From: Pseudomonas entomophila L48
Lineage (GTDB): Bacteria; Pseudomonadota; Gammaproteobacteria; Pseudomonadales; Pseudomonadaceae
DNA length: 64,000 nucleotides
NCBI RefSeq assembly: GCF_000026105.1
Contig: NC_008027.1
Location: 2,496,001 to 2,560,000, forward strand
Reading direction: 5' to 3'
The notes under the pieces are model-generated. The model made no database searches. It saw only the letters and a program-made list of their open reading frames with translations, and was not told where the DNA came from. Both the position numbers and the translations under genes were made by a program. Below are positions 1 to 8,245 of the stretch, one piece after another. Within the stretch, counting starts at the first letter, position 1; each line of letters opens with the position of its first letter.

Positions 1-1
1 G

Positions 2-109
2 CTCGGGGCGGTGGTGTTCGGGCAGGTGCCGGATGGGATGAGCCTGGTGGGGATTTCGGTCATTTGCCTGAGTGGGCTGGGCGCGGCCTGGATGCAACGA
101 CGCAGCTAG
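2..109 (+). CDS. C-terminal end of an EamA/DMT-family transporter (partial)
   Basis: An open frame enters from the left edge and stops at TAG 107-109, leaving 35 residues. They form one hydrophobic segment (residues such as VGISVICLSGLGAAW) followed by a short basic tail MQRRS. That is how the tenth helix of EamA-type drug/metabolite transporters usually ends. Only this tail is visible, so substrate and full length cannot be judged. The family call rests on a short stretch and is moderate. Confidence 0.5.
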   Translation, partial: LGAVVFGQVPDGMSLVGISVICLSGLGAAWMQRRS

Positions 110-466
110 GGGGCGCGCATAGGGTCAGGGCCGTGCTGTCCCCGTAGGAGCCGGCTTGCCGGCGAACAGGCCTCGGTGATCAAGCCCTATTAAAACTCAT
201 GTAACTGCCGTGTTTGAAATTTGCCGAAACAGCAGGCTGTGAAGGACATATAACAATGTCCAATCATATTTGATGAACAGTTGATTGGTGTCATCTATCA
301 AGCTGGCGTGATAGAGAGGGCCGATCATGTCGTCATAACTTTTGATTGGACGATCGTGTAGTGCATTCAATAGCCTGACAGGGTCGACAGTGTTGAAGTT
401 GGTTATTCGGATAACTTGAAACTTCGCGCTGGTTATTTCGCATGATCGCGATCACGGGTGACCCTG
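110..466. promoter_or_regulatory. AT-rich intergenic region upstream of the molybdopterin oxidoreductase
   Basis: About 350 bases without a gene. After the REP unit the region becomes AT-rich. It holds repeated heptamers: CCAATCA at 260-266, TGATTGG at 282-288 and TGATTGG at 343-349. It also holds the inverted pair CTATCA (295-300) and TGATAG (309-314). These could be operator half-sites for the following gene. I cannot assign a regulator, nor pick a convincing -35/-10 pair. Confidence 0.4.
144..167 (+). repeat. REP-like unit, GTAGGAGCCGGCTTGCC type
   Basis: A single copy of the imperfect palindrome that starts GTAGGAGC and carries CCGGCttGCCGG. The same unit recurs as an inverted pair near 16 kb and, in variant form, near 59.6 kb. 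It sits just after the transporter stop, the usual place for pseudomonad REP elements. Confidence 0.75.
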
Positions 467-2791
467 ATGAACGAAGAAGAACACATCAAAAGTTACAATA
501 GCCCGGCCGCCGGCTGGGGTGCGCTCAAGAGCGTGACCAAGGCCTGGCTGGGCAGCGAGAACGCCGTCAAGAACATCCGCATGATGCTCAAGACCAACCA
601 GGACAGCGGTTTCGACTGCCCCGGCTGTGCCTGGGGCGAGTCGCCCGAGAGCGGCATGGTCAAGTTCTGCGAAAACGGCGCCAAGGCGGTCAACTGGGAA
701 GCCACCGGGCGCTCGGTGGATCCCACATTCTTTGCCAAGTACAGTGTCGCCGCACTGCTCGAGCAGAGTGACTACTGGCTTGAGTACCAGGGCCGGCTGA
801 CCCATCCGATGCGTTATGACAGTGCCACCGACCATTACGTCGAGATCAGTTGGGACGAAGCCTTCGCCCTGATCGCCCAGCACTTGAACCGCCTTGAGTC
901 GCCCGACCAGGCCGATTTTTATACATCGGGTCGGGCCAGCAACGAAGCCGCCTTCCTTTATCAGTTGTTCGTGCGCACCTTCGGTACCAACAACTTCCCC
1001 GACTGCTCGAACATGTGCCACGAGGCCAGTGGCCTGGGCATGTCCAGCACCCTGGGCGTGGGCAAGGGCACCGTGGTGTTCCACGACCTGGAGCAGGCCG
1101 ACGCGATCTTCGTCATCGGCCAGAACCCCGGCACCAACCACCCGCGCATGCTCGAACCGTTGCGTGAGGCGGTGGAGCGCGGTGCCCAGGTGGTGTGCTT
1201 CAACCCACTGAAGGAGCGTGGCCTGGAACGCTTCCAGCACCCACAGCACCCATTCGAGATGCTCAGCAACGGTTCCGAACCGACCAACACCGCCTACTTC
1301 CGCCCGGCCTTGGGTGGCGACATGGCGGTACTGCGCGGCATGGCCAAGTTCCTCTTGCAGTGGGAGCGCGAGGCCCAGGCCAACGGCATGCCGCCGGTTT
1401 TCGACCATGCCTTCATCAAGGCCCATACCGATGGCATGGGCGATTACCTGGCACAGGTCGACGCCACTTCCTGGGAACATATCGTCGAGCAGTCCGGCCT
1501 GAGCAAGGCCGAGATCGAGCTGGCCGCGCGCATGTACCGCAAGGCCGAGCGGGTGATCATGTGCTGGGCCATGGGCGTCACCCAGCACCGCCACTCGGTG
1601 CCGACTGTGCAGGAAATCGTCAACCTGCAGCTGCTGCGCGGCAACGTCGGCCGCCCGGGCGCCGGCCTGTCGCCGGTGCGTGGCCACAGCAACGTGCAGG
1701 GCGACCGTAGCATGGGCATCGACGAGAAACCGCCAACCTGGCTGCTCGACAACCTGCAGCGGCGTTTCGGCATCGAGGTGCCGCGCGGCCACGGGCACAA
1801 CGCCGTGCTGGCGATCCAGGCCATGGAGGAGGGGCGCACCAAGGTGTTCGTCGCCCTGGGCGGCAACTTTGCCCAGGCCACCCCGGACACCCCGCGCACC
1901 CATGCGGCCCTGCGCAACTGCGAACTGACCGTGCACATCGCCACCAAGCTCAACCGTTCGCACCTGGTCACCGGCCGTGACGCGTTGATCCTGCCGTGCC
2001 TGGGGCGCACCGAGATCGATATCCAAGCCGAAGGCCCGCAGGGCGTCACCGTGGAGGACACCTTCAGCATGGTGCACATCTCCCACGGCCAACTGAAACC
2101 GCGCTCGCCGCACCTGCGTTCGGAGCCTGCGATCATCGCCGGCATGGCCAAGGCCACCCTGGGCAACCGGCCGATCGACTGGGACTGGGTGGTGGCCGAC
2201 TATGGGCGCATCCGCGACCTGATCGCCGATACCATTCCCGGCTTCACCGACTTCAATGCGCGTCTGCACCACCCGGGTGGCTTCTATCTGGGCAACGCCG
2301 CCGCCGAGCGTGAGTGGAACACCGCCAGCGGCAAGGCGCAGTTCAGCGCCAGCCCATTGCCGGCGCAACTGGTCAACGAGGCGGTACTGGCCCGTGGCGA
2401 CAAGCCCGACCTGATCCTGCAGACCTTGCGCTCCCACGACCAGTACAACACCACCCTCTACGGCCTGGACGACCGCTACCGTGGCGTGTTCGGCCTGCGC
2501 GAAGTGGTCTTCGCCAATGAGGCGGACATCCGTCGCCTGGGCTTCGCGCCGGGTGACAAGGTGGACATGGTGTCGCTGTGGGAGGACGGCCGCGAGCGGC
2601 GGGTCACGGGTTTCACCCTGGTGGCCTACGACATTCCCACGGGCCAGGCAGCCGCCTACTACCCGGAGACCAACCCGCTGGTGCCCCTGGAAAGCTACGG
2701 CGACCAGACCTTCACGCCCACCTCGAAGTTCGTCGCCATTCGCCTCGAGCCGGCGCAGCCGGATGCGTTGATCCACGCCGTCGCCGAATAA
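467..2791 (+). CDS. FdhF/YdeP-family molybdopterin oxidoreductase
   Basis: A 774-residue protein of the formate-dehydrogenase-H-like YdeP family, a cytoplasmic molybdopterin-guanine-dinucleotide oxidoreductase whose physiological substrate is generally unknown. Near the N-terminus C51-x2-C54-x13-C68 is the likely iron-sulfur site. Cys184 in NMCHEASG lies where FdhF has its Mo-ligating selenocysteine. GxNPGTNHPRML and the stretch around GNVGRPGAGLSPVRGHSN are typical cofactor-binding parts, and the C-terminal molydop-binding domain starts around LQTLRSHDQYN. I chose ATG 467 because GGGTGA (456-461) sits five bases upstream; a GTG at 458 is the alternative. Length matches the family (about 760-780). 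The next genes encode a terminal oxidase after a 98-base gap. No fdhD-like gene is nearby. Family call firm; substrate not assigned. Confidence 0.9.
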   Translation: MNEEEHIKSYNSPAAGWGALKSVTKAWLGSENAVKNIRMMLKTNQDSGFDCPGCAWGESPESGMVKFCENGAKAVNWEATGRSVDPTFFAKYSVAALLEQSDYWLEYQGRLTHPMRYDSATDHYVEISWDEAFALIAQHLNRLESPDQADFYTSGRASNEAAFLYQLFVRTFGTNNFPDCSNMCHEASGLGMSSTLGVGKGTVVFHDLEQADAIFVIGQNPGTNHPRMLEPLREAVERGAQVVCFNPLKERGLERFQHPQHPFEMLSNGSEPTNTAYFRPALGGDMAVLRGMAKFLLQWEREAQANGMPPVFDHAFIKAHTDGMGDYLAQVDATSWEHIVEQSGLSKAEIELAARMYRKAERVIMCWAMGVTQHRHSVPTVQEIVNLQLLRGNVGRPGAGLSPVRGHSNVQGDRSMGIDEKPPTWLLDNLQRRFGIEVPRGHGHNAVLAIQAMEEGRTKVFVALGGNFAQATPDTPRTHAALRNCELTVHIATKLNRSHLVTGRDALILPCLGRTEIDIQAEGPQGVTVEDTFSMVHISHGQLKPRSPHLRSEPAIIAGMAKATLGNRPIDWDWVVADYGRIRDLIADTIPGFTDFNARLHHPGGFYLGNAAAEREWNTASGKAQFSASPLPAQLVNEAVLARGDKPDLILQTLRSHDQYNTTLYGLDDRYRGVFGLREVVFANEADIRRLGFAPGDKVDMVSLWEDGRERRVTGFTLVAYDIPTGQAAAYYPETNPLVPLESYGDQTFTPTSKFVAIRLEPAQPDALIHAVAE

Positions 2792-2889
2792 CCCTCAACT
2801 TCCTTCATTCATCGACTGCGGGCCCTCGGGCGTGCGGCGCGCTGTTGGCCGTCGCCCGGCAGGACCTGCCTGTCCACAAGGATATTGTC

Positions 2890-4281
2890 ATGTCGACTCT
2901 GAGTGCGCTGGACCTGGCGCGGCTGCAGTTCGCCTTCACGGTCTCATTCCACATCATTTTCCCGGCCATCACCATCGGCCTGGCCAGTTTCCTGGCCGTG
3001 CTCGAGGGCTGTTGGCTGAAAACCGGCAACGCGGTCTACAAGGACCTGTACAAATTCTGGTCGAAGCTCTTCGCCGTCAACTTCGGCATGGGCGTGGTCT
3101 CGGGCCTGGTGATGGCCTACGAGTTCGGCACCAACTGGGCGCGGTTCTCCGACTTCGCCGGCAGCGTGACCGGCCCCTTGCTCACCTACGAGGTGCTCAC
3201 CGCGTTCTTCCTCGAGGCGGGCTTCCTCGGGGTGATGCTGTTCGGTTGGGGCAGGGTGGGGCGCAAGCTGCATTTCTTCGCCACGATCATGGTGGCGATC
3301 GGCACGCTGATCTCGATGTTCTGGATCCTTTCGTCCAACAGCTGGATGCAGACCCCGCAGGGCATCGAGATCGTCGATGGCCGCGTGGTGCCGCTGGACT
3401 GGTTCAAGATCGTCTTCAACCCGTCGTTCCCCTATCGCCTGGCGCACATGGCGCTGGCCGCGTTCCTCTCCACCGCGTTGTTCGTCGGCGCCTCGGCCGC
3501 CTGGCACTTGCTGCGCGGGCGCGACACCCCGCAAGTGCGCAAGATGCTGTCGATGGCCATGTGGATGGTGCTGGTCGCAACGCCCGTGCAGGTGGTGGTC
3601 GGTGACGCCCACGGCCTGAACACCCTGGAGCACCAGCCGGCGAAGATCGCCGCCATCGAAGGGCACTGGGAGAACAAACCGGGCGAAGCCTCGCCGCTGG
3701 TGTTGTTCGGCCTGCCGGACATGGCCGGCGAAACCACCCGCTACAGCCTCGAAGTGCCTTACCTGGGCAGCCTGATCCTGACCCACAGCCTGGACAAGCA
3801 GATCCCGGCGCTCAAGAGCTTCGCCAGGGAAGACCGCCCCAACTCGACGATCATCTTCTGGAGCTTTCGGGTCATGGCCGGGCTGGGCATGCTGATGCTG
3901 GCCTGCGCGCTGCTGGCCCTGGTGCTGCGTCGCAACGGCGCGCTGTACCGCAATCGTGCCTTCCTCTGGTTCGCCCTGCTGATGGGGCCGTCGGGGTTGA
4001 TCGCACTGCTGGCCGGTTGGTTCACCACCGAAGTAGGCCGCCAGCCCTGGGTGGTCTACGGCATGCTGCGTACCACCCAGGCGGCGTCCAACCATAGCGC
4101 CATGCAGATGAGCATCACCCTGGCGGCCTTCGTGGTCATCTACTGCCTGGTGTTCACCGTGGGCATCGGCTACATGATGCGCCTGGTGCGCAAGGGGCCG
4201 ACCGCGCACCAGGCGCCGCCAACCCCCGAGCAACCGCAATCGCTGGCCAGCGCGCGTCGCCCGCTGTCCGTCGCCGACTGA
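2890..4281 (+). CDS. cioA: Cyanide-insensitive quinol oxidase subunit I (bd type)
   Basis: Subunit I of a cytochrome bd-type ubiquinol oxidase, the membrane enzyme that oxidises quinol and reduces oxygen to water. The 463 residues contain about nine hydrophobic helices. An early His in FTVSFHIIFPAIT and the segment YEVLTAFFLEAGFLGVML are haem-ligand regions, and GRQPWVVYGMLRT is the hallmark near the C-terminal helices. The quinol-binding loop is short, as in the CioA subfamily of pseudomonads rather than long-loop E. coli CydA. Start ATG 2890 has AAGGA seven bases upstream; longer readings into the gap lack such support. cioB follows 14 bases downstream. Annotated elsewhere as cydA. Confidence 0.93.
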   Translation: MSTLSALDLARLQFAFTVSFHIIFPAITIGLASFLAVLEGCWLKTGNAVYKDLYKFWSKLFAVNFGMGVVSGLVMAYEFGTNWARFSDFAGSVTGPLLTYEVLTAFFLEAGFLGVMLFGWGRVGRKLHFFATIMVAIGTLISMFWILSSNSWMQTPQGIEIVDGRVVPLDWFKIVFNPSFPYRLAHMALAAFLSTALFVGASAAWHLLRGRDTPQVRKMLSMAMWMVLVATPVQVVVGDAHGLNTLEHQPAKIAAIEGHWENKPGEASPLVLFGLPDMAGETTRYSLEVPYLGSLILTHSLDKQIPALKSFAREDRPNSTIIFWSFRVMAGLGMLMLACALLALVLRRNGALYRNRAFLWFALLMGPSGLIALLAGWFTTEVGRQPWVVYGMLRTTQAASNHSAMQMSITLAAFVVIYCLVFTVGIGYMMRLVRKGPTAHQAPPTPEQPQSLASARRPLSVAD

Positions 4282-4295
4282 GAAGGAGCAGGCAA

Positions 4296-5312
4296 ATGGC
4301 AATTCAAGGTATCGACCTGTCGGTCATCTGGGGCGTGATCATCGCCTTCGGCCTGATGATGTACGTGATCATGGACGGCTTCGACCTGGGGTTGGGGATT
4401 CTCTTCCCGTTGATCGAGGACTCCAGTGATCGCGACGTGATGATGAACACCGTGGCACCGGTCTGGGACGGCAACGAGACCTGGGCGGTGCTGGGGGCGG
4501 CGGCGCTGTACGGCGCCTTCCCGCTGGCCTACTCGGTGATTCTCGAGGCCCTGTACCTGCCGCTGGTGCTGGTGCTGGCCGGGCTGATCTTCCGCGGCGT
4601 GGCCTTCGAGTTCCGCTTCAAGGCTCATCCACGCAAGCGCCACCTGTGGGACAAGGCGTTCGTCGGCGGTTCGGTGCTGGCGACCTTCTTCCAGGGCGTG
4701 GCCATCGGCACCTACATCGGCGGCATCCCGGTGGTGGACCGCCAGTTCGCCGGCTCCGGCTGGGACTGGCTGGCGCCGTTCCCGTTGTTCTGCGGCGTCG
4801 GCTTGCTGTTGACCTACGCGCTGCTGGGCAGCACCTGGCTGCTGATCAAGACCGACGGCATGCTCGAGTCACGCATGCGCCACTACAGCCGCCCGCTGAC
4901 CTACCTGCTGGCGCTGGTGATCGTGGTGATCTGCGCCTGGACCGCCTGGTTGCATGACGACATCGCCCAGCGCTGGTTCGGCGCCAGCCACTGGCTGCGC
5001 TCGGCGCTGATCGCGGCGCTGGCCGTGGTGGCCGTGGTGGTGATCCAGAAGACTCTGCGCAAGCGCCACTCGCACCTGCCGTTCATGGCGGTGGTAGGGC
5101 TGGTGTTCCTCGGTTACCTGGGCCTGGCGATCAGTCTCTGGCCGAACATCGTGCCACCGGGCATCACCCTGTGGCAGGCGGCCGCGCCGCTGACCAGCCA
5201 GCTGTTCGCGCTGATCGGGGCGCTGTTCATCATCCCGATCATCCTGGGGTACACCTTCTGGAGCTACCACGTGTTCCGCGGCAAGGTGCGGGCGGGGGAT
5301 GCGTATCACTGA
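4296..5312 (+). CDS. cioB: Cyanide-insensitive quinol oxidase subunit II
   Basis: Subunit II (CydB family, 338 residues), the partner of the preceding subunit I in the same membrane oxidase. The N-terminal motif YVIMDGFDLGLGILFP and the segment WDGNETWAVLGAAALYGAFP are diagnostic of CydB proteins. Eight or so hydrophobic helices are visible, and the length is normal. The start is preceded by AGAAGGAG at good spacing, and the 14-base gap to cioA indicates one transcript. No small CydX-like subunit is evident after the stop; the downstream sequence goes straight into REP repeats. Confidence 0.94.
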   Translation: MAIQGIDLSVIWGVIIAFGLMMYVIMDGFDLGLGILFPLIEDSSDRDVMMNTVAPVWDGNETWAVLGAAALYGAFPLAYSVILEALYLPLVLVLAGLIFRGVAFEFRFKAHPRKRHLWDKAFVGGSVLATFFQGVAIGTYIGGIPVVDRQFAGSGWDWLAPFPLFCGVGLLLTYALLGSTWLLIKTDGMLESRMRHYSRPLTYLLALVIVVICAWTAWLHDDIAQRWFGASHWLRSALIAALAVVAVVVIQKTLRKRHSHLPFMAVVGLVFLGYLGLAISLWPNIVPPGITLWQAAAPLTSQLFALIGALFIIPIILGYTFWSYHVFRGKVRAGDAYH

Positions 5313-5400
5313 GGATCAGGGATGTCTTTTTAGGCGCGGCGCTCTCAAGGTATTCGGCAGGTGCGTTGCAGCGCCTGTGAGATCGAGCACCGCCCATGTG

Positions 5401-5491
5401 GCGCATCGCGGATGAATCCGCTCCTACCTCAGTTGCAACGGCATAACTGGCCCGAAACAAACCTGTAGGAGCGGATTCATCCGCGATGCGC
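5401..5491. repeat. Inverted REP pair, GTAGGAGCGGATTCATCC type
   Basis: GTAGGAGCGGATTCATCC followed by GCGATGCGC occurs at 5465-5491. Its reverse complement occurs at 5401-5427, so the two face each other around a 37-base spacer. The identical pair arrangement recurs at 56895-57006. It fills the gap between cioB and lexA2 and may form a stable hairpin in the cio transcript. Confidence 0.85.
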
Positions 5492-5550
5492 CGCGCGGGC
5501 GGCGCTCGGCCTCAAGAACGCCGCAATCCTCCCGTCGGACACCTGGAAAG

Positions 5551-5564
5551 GAACTGGCCAGTTC
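5551..5564. promoter_or_regulatory. Perfect palindrome upstream of lexA2
   Basis: GAACTGGCCAGTTC is a perfect 14-base palindrome, 11 bases upstream of the LexA2 operator. It covers a possible weak -35 element (TGGCCA, 5555-5560). It resembles neither the AGTAC-N4-GTACT box nor the CTG-N10-CAG box of the other Pseudomonas LexA. It may be an operator for another regulator, or chance. Confidence 0.4.
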
Positions 5565-5575
5565 TTCGCAAAAAG

Positions 5576-5589
5576 AGTACAAATGTACT
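5576..5589 (+). promoter_or_regulatory. LexA2-type SOS operator
   Basis: AGTACAAATGTACT is a perfect AGTAC-N4-GTACT palindrome, the LexA2 box known for P. putida. It contains the first candidate ATG of lexA2 (5583-5585). It also overlaps a possible -10 hexamer TACAAA (5578-5583). Bound repressor would therefore block transcription and translation signals of the whole lexA2-imuA-imuB-dnaE2 operon. Confidence 0.88.
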
Positions 5590-6200
5590 CCATGGACAAT
5601 CTGACCCCCAAACGCCGCGCCATTCTCGATTTCATCCGCGAGCGCATCACCGACCAGGCCCAGCCCCCCTCGCTGGCCGACATCGCCGAGCGCTTCGGTT
5701 TCGCCTCGCGCAGCGTGGCGCGCAAGCACATCACCGCCCTGTGCCAGGCCGGCTATATCGACGTCACGCCCAACCAGGCACGGGGCATCCGCCTGGCCGA
5801 ACCGCTGCGCCGCCCCGAAATTCTCGAGCTGCCGGTGCTGGGCCAGGTGGCCGCCGGCGCCCCCATCGGTCCCGACCTCGACATCCACGAGCAATTGCTG
5901 CTCGACCCCAGCCTGTTCCGGCGTACCCCCGACTACCTGCTCAAGGTGCGCGGCGACTCGATGGTCGACGACGGCATCTTCGACGGCGACCTGGTCGGCA
6001 TCCGTCAGCAGGGCGATGCCCGTGACGGGCAGATCGTGGTCGCCCGGCTCGACGGCGAGGTCACCATCAAGCGCCTGCAGCGTACCCGCGAGGGCTACCG
6101 CCTGCTGCCGCGCAACCCGCACTACCAGCCCATCGACGTGGGCCCGGAACGCGACTTCTTCATCGAAGGCGTGTTCTGCGGCTTGCTGAGGCGCGACTGA
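5583..6200 (+). CDS. lexA2: LexA2 repressor of the mutagenesis cassette
   Basis: A LexA-family SOS repressor of 205 residues that autocleaves when RecA filaments form. The N-terminal winged helix (LTPKRRAILDFI to about residue 70) binds DNA. The self-cleavage bond is Ala91-Gly92 in VAAGAPIG. The catalytic pair is Ser126 in RGDSMVDDG and Lys163 in VTIKRL. It is distinct from the ordinary lexA next to sulA; this copy heads the imu cassette and binds the operator lying over its own start. The ATG at 5583 has AAGAG upstream. An ATG at 5592 gives MDNLTPKRR, aligns better with the LexA N-terminus and is equally possible. The stop overlaps the imuA start (TGATG). Confidence 0.93.
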   Translation: MYSMDNLTPKRRAILDFIRERITDQAQPPSLADIAERFGFASRSVARKHITALCQAGYIDVTPNQARGIRLAEPLRRPEILELPVLGQVAAGAPIGPDLDIHEQLLLDPSLFRRTPDYLLKVRGDSMVDDGIFDGDLVGIRQQGDARDGQIVVARLDGEVTIKRLQRTREGYRLLPRNPHYQPIDVGPERDFFIEGVFCGLLRRD

Positions 6201-6820
6201 TGGGCGCGGTGGTCGGGCTCGACCGCCTGCTCGACCAGCGCCAGGTCTGGCGTGGCCGGCAAGCGCAGGCACGCCCGCTCGGCCTGCAACCCACCGGGCA
6301 TGTGGCGTTGGACGAGCGGCTGCCTGATGGCGGTTGGCCGGCGGCGGCGCTGAGCGAGCTGTTGCTGGCCAGCCCAGGCTGCGGCGAGCTGCAGTTGCTC
6401 TGGCCGACACTGGCGCGCTTGACCGGCGCGGGCGAGCGGGTGGTGCTGGTGGCGCCACCGTTCATCCCCTTCGCGCCGGCCTGGCAGGCGGCGGGGGTGG
6501 ACCTGCGCTGGCTGGCCCAGGTCGACGCCACGGCGGGCGACGCCCTGTGGGCAGCCGAGCAGTGCCTGCGCTCGGGCAGTTGCGCGGCCGTGCTGTGCTG
6601 GCCGGCGCGTGCCGACGATCGTGCGCTGCGGCGCCTGCAGGTGGCGGCGGAAACCGGCGAGGCCCTGGCGTTTGCCTGCCGCACGCAACAGGCCGCGCTC
6701 AACCCGTCGCCCGCGGCCCTGCGCATCGCCATCGACACCCGCCCGGCGCAGTGGCGGGTGCTCAAGTGCCGTGGCGGCCTGCCACCCGCCATGCCCATCG
6801 CCTGCCCAGGGCGGGGCTGA
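6200..6820 (+). CDS. imuA: Translesion accessory protein ImuA (SulA2/RecA-like)
   Basis: A 206-residue protein of the ImuA family, needed together with ImuB and DnaE2 for damage-induced mutagenesis. It resembles the RecA/SulA fold: after the N-terminal segment LDRLLDQRQVWRG comes LPDGGWPAAALSELL, typical of the family. The expected P-loop region reads LASPGCGELQ, lacking the Lys of a working Walker A, so ATP hydrolysis is doubtful. Its start overlaps the lexA2 stop by one base and the next gene begins seven bases after its end, consistent with a coupled SOS operon controlled by the LexA2 box. Confidence 0.85.
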   Translation: MGAVVGLDRLLDQRQVWRGRQAQARPLGLQPTGHVALDERLPDGGWPAAALSELLLASPGCGELQLLWPTLARLTGAGERVVLVAPPFIPFAPAWQAAGVDLRWLAQVDATAGDALWAAEQCLRSGSCAAVLCWPARADDRALRRLQVAAETGEALAFACRTQQAALNPSPAALRIAIDTRPAQWRVLKCRGGLPPAMPIACPGRG

Positions 6821-6826
6821 TGCATC

Positions 6827-8245
6827 ATGCTCTGGGCCTGCATCCTGCTGCCACAGCTGGCGCTGGACACCGTCCTGCGCGAGCGTGACGACCCCGACAC
6901 ACCGCTGGTCTTGATCGACGGGCCAGCCCAGCGTCGCGTGCTGCGGGCGGTCAACCCGGCCGCCAGCCAGCTGGGCCTGCGTGCCGGGCAGAGCCTGACC
7001 GCCGCCCGCGCCCTGGCCGACGGCTTCACCTGCGTCGAAGTCGATCCGGCGCGTATCGAGCAGGTGCAGCAGTTGCTGGCCGCCTGGGCCTACCGGTTCA
7101 GTGCCCAGGTCAGCCTGCATTATCCTCGCGCACTGTTGCTGGAAGTGGGCTCGAGCTTGCAACTGTTCGGGCCTTGGCCGTTGTTCGAGGCGCAGTTGCG
7201 CCAGGAACTGGCCGCCTTGGGGCTGCGCCAGCGCATCGTGCTGGCCAGCAATCCGGTGGCCGCGCGCATGCTCGCCAACGCTCACGATGGTCTGGCCGTG
7301 GCCGGCCCCGATGAAACCCGTGCCGCAGTGGCGAACCTGCCCATCGACCGCGCCGGCTTGCCGGCGGAGGCCAGCACCACGCTGGCGCGCATGGGCCTGC
7401 GCCGGTTGGGGGAGGTGCTCGCGCTGCCGCGCGAGGCGCTGGCCAGGCGCTTCAGTGCCCAGGTTCAGGTGCACTTGGATCAGTTGCTCGGTCTGCGTAC
7501 GTTGGGTCTGGACTTCTATCAGCCGCCCGACCGTTTCGAGGCGCGGCTGGAGCTGAACTTCGATGTCGAGTCACACCAGGCGCTGCTGTTCCCCCTGCGC
7601 CGCCTGGTCACCGACCTGGCCGCGTTCCTGGCCGGTCGGGATTGCGGTGTGCAGCGTTTCGAGCTGCACCTGGAGCATGCCGAAGGCCCGGACACGCAGC
7701 TCAAGGTCGGCCTGCTGGCCGCCGAGCGCGACGCGGCGATGCTTTTCGAACTGGCCCGGGGGCGGCTGGAACCGCTGCGCCTCCCGGCCCCTGTGCGCAA
7801 CCTGCGCCTGGTCGCTGCGGACCTGCCTGTCTTCGTGCCCCAGCACCGGGCCCTGTTCGACCCGCGTGCCCAGCAGGCCCAACCCTGGGAGCTGTTGCGC
7901 GAGCGGTTGCGGGCGCGCCTGGGCGACGAGGCAGTGAAGGGCCTGCGCGTCGAAGCCGATCATCGCCCGGAATGTGCCTGGCAAGGAACGTGGCAGGAGG
8001 GCGTGGGCCGTATGATCATCGCCCCGGGCAGCCGCCCTGGCTGGTTGTTGCCGGCGCCACGGGCCTTGCCTGAAGCCGGCCTGCGCCTGCTCGGCCATGC
8101 CGAGCGCATCGAGTCCGGCTGGTGGGACGGCGGTGACGTACGCCGCGACTACTACCGCATCGAGACCCGCGACGGCCTGCGTGGCTGGGCCTACCGTGAC
8201 CTGGCCCAGCCCGGGCCGCTGTGGTTGCAGGGGTGGTTCGCATGA
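6827..8245 (+). CDS. imuB: ImuB, inactive Y-family polymerase homologue
   Basis: A Y-family DNA-polymerase homologue (472 residues) that in known systems bridges ImuA, DnaE2 and the beta clamp at lesions. The palm motifs of active DinB are eroded. The first acidic motif is replaced by [11 protein letters not shown], and the second acidic site reads [11 protein letters not shown] with no SxDE. It should therefore be non-catalytic, as known for ImuB. Helix-hairpin-helix-like and little-finger regions follow ([16 protein letters not shown] near residue 190). ATG 6827 is seven bases after the imuA stop. The gene ends in an ATGA overlap with dnaE2. Confidence 0.88.
   Translation: MLWACILLPQLALDTVLRERDDPDTPLVLIDGPAQRRVLRAVNPAASQLGLRAGQSLTAARALADGFTCVEVDPARIEQVQQLLAAWAYRFSAQVSLHYPRALLLEVGSSLQLFGPWPLFEAQLRQELAALGLRQRIVLASNPVAARMLANAHDGLAVAGPDETRAAVANLPIDRAGLPAEASTTLARMGLRRLGEVLALPREALARRFSAQVQVHLDQLLGLRTLGLDFYQPPDRFEARLELNFDVESHQALLFPLRRLVTDLAAFLAGRDCGVQRFELHLEHAEGPDTQLKVGLLAAERDAAMLFELARGRLEPLRLPAPVRNLRLVAADLPVFVPQHRALFDPRAQQAQPWELLRERLRARLGDEAVKGLRVEADHRPECAWQGTWQEGVGRMIIAPGSRPGWLLPAPRALPEAGLRLLGHAERIESGWWDGGDVRRDYYRIETRDGLRGWAYRDLAQPGPLWLQGWFA

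Noticed and set aside
452..2776. A 774-residue open frame antisense to the molybdoenzyme gene
   Set aside because: No recognisable domain, and composition typical of a shadow frame; the plus-strand protein has clear Mo- and Fe-S-binding motifs.
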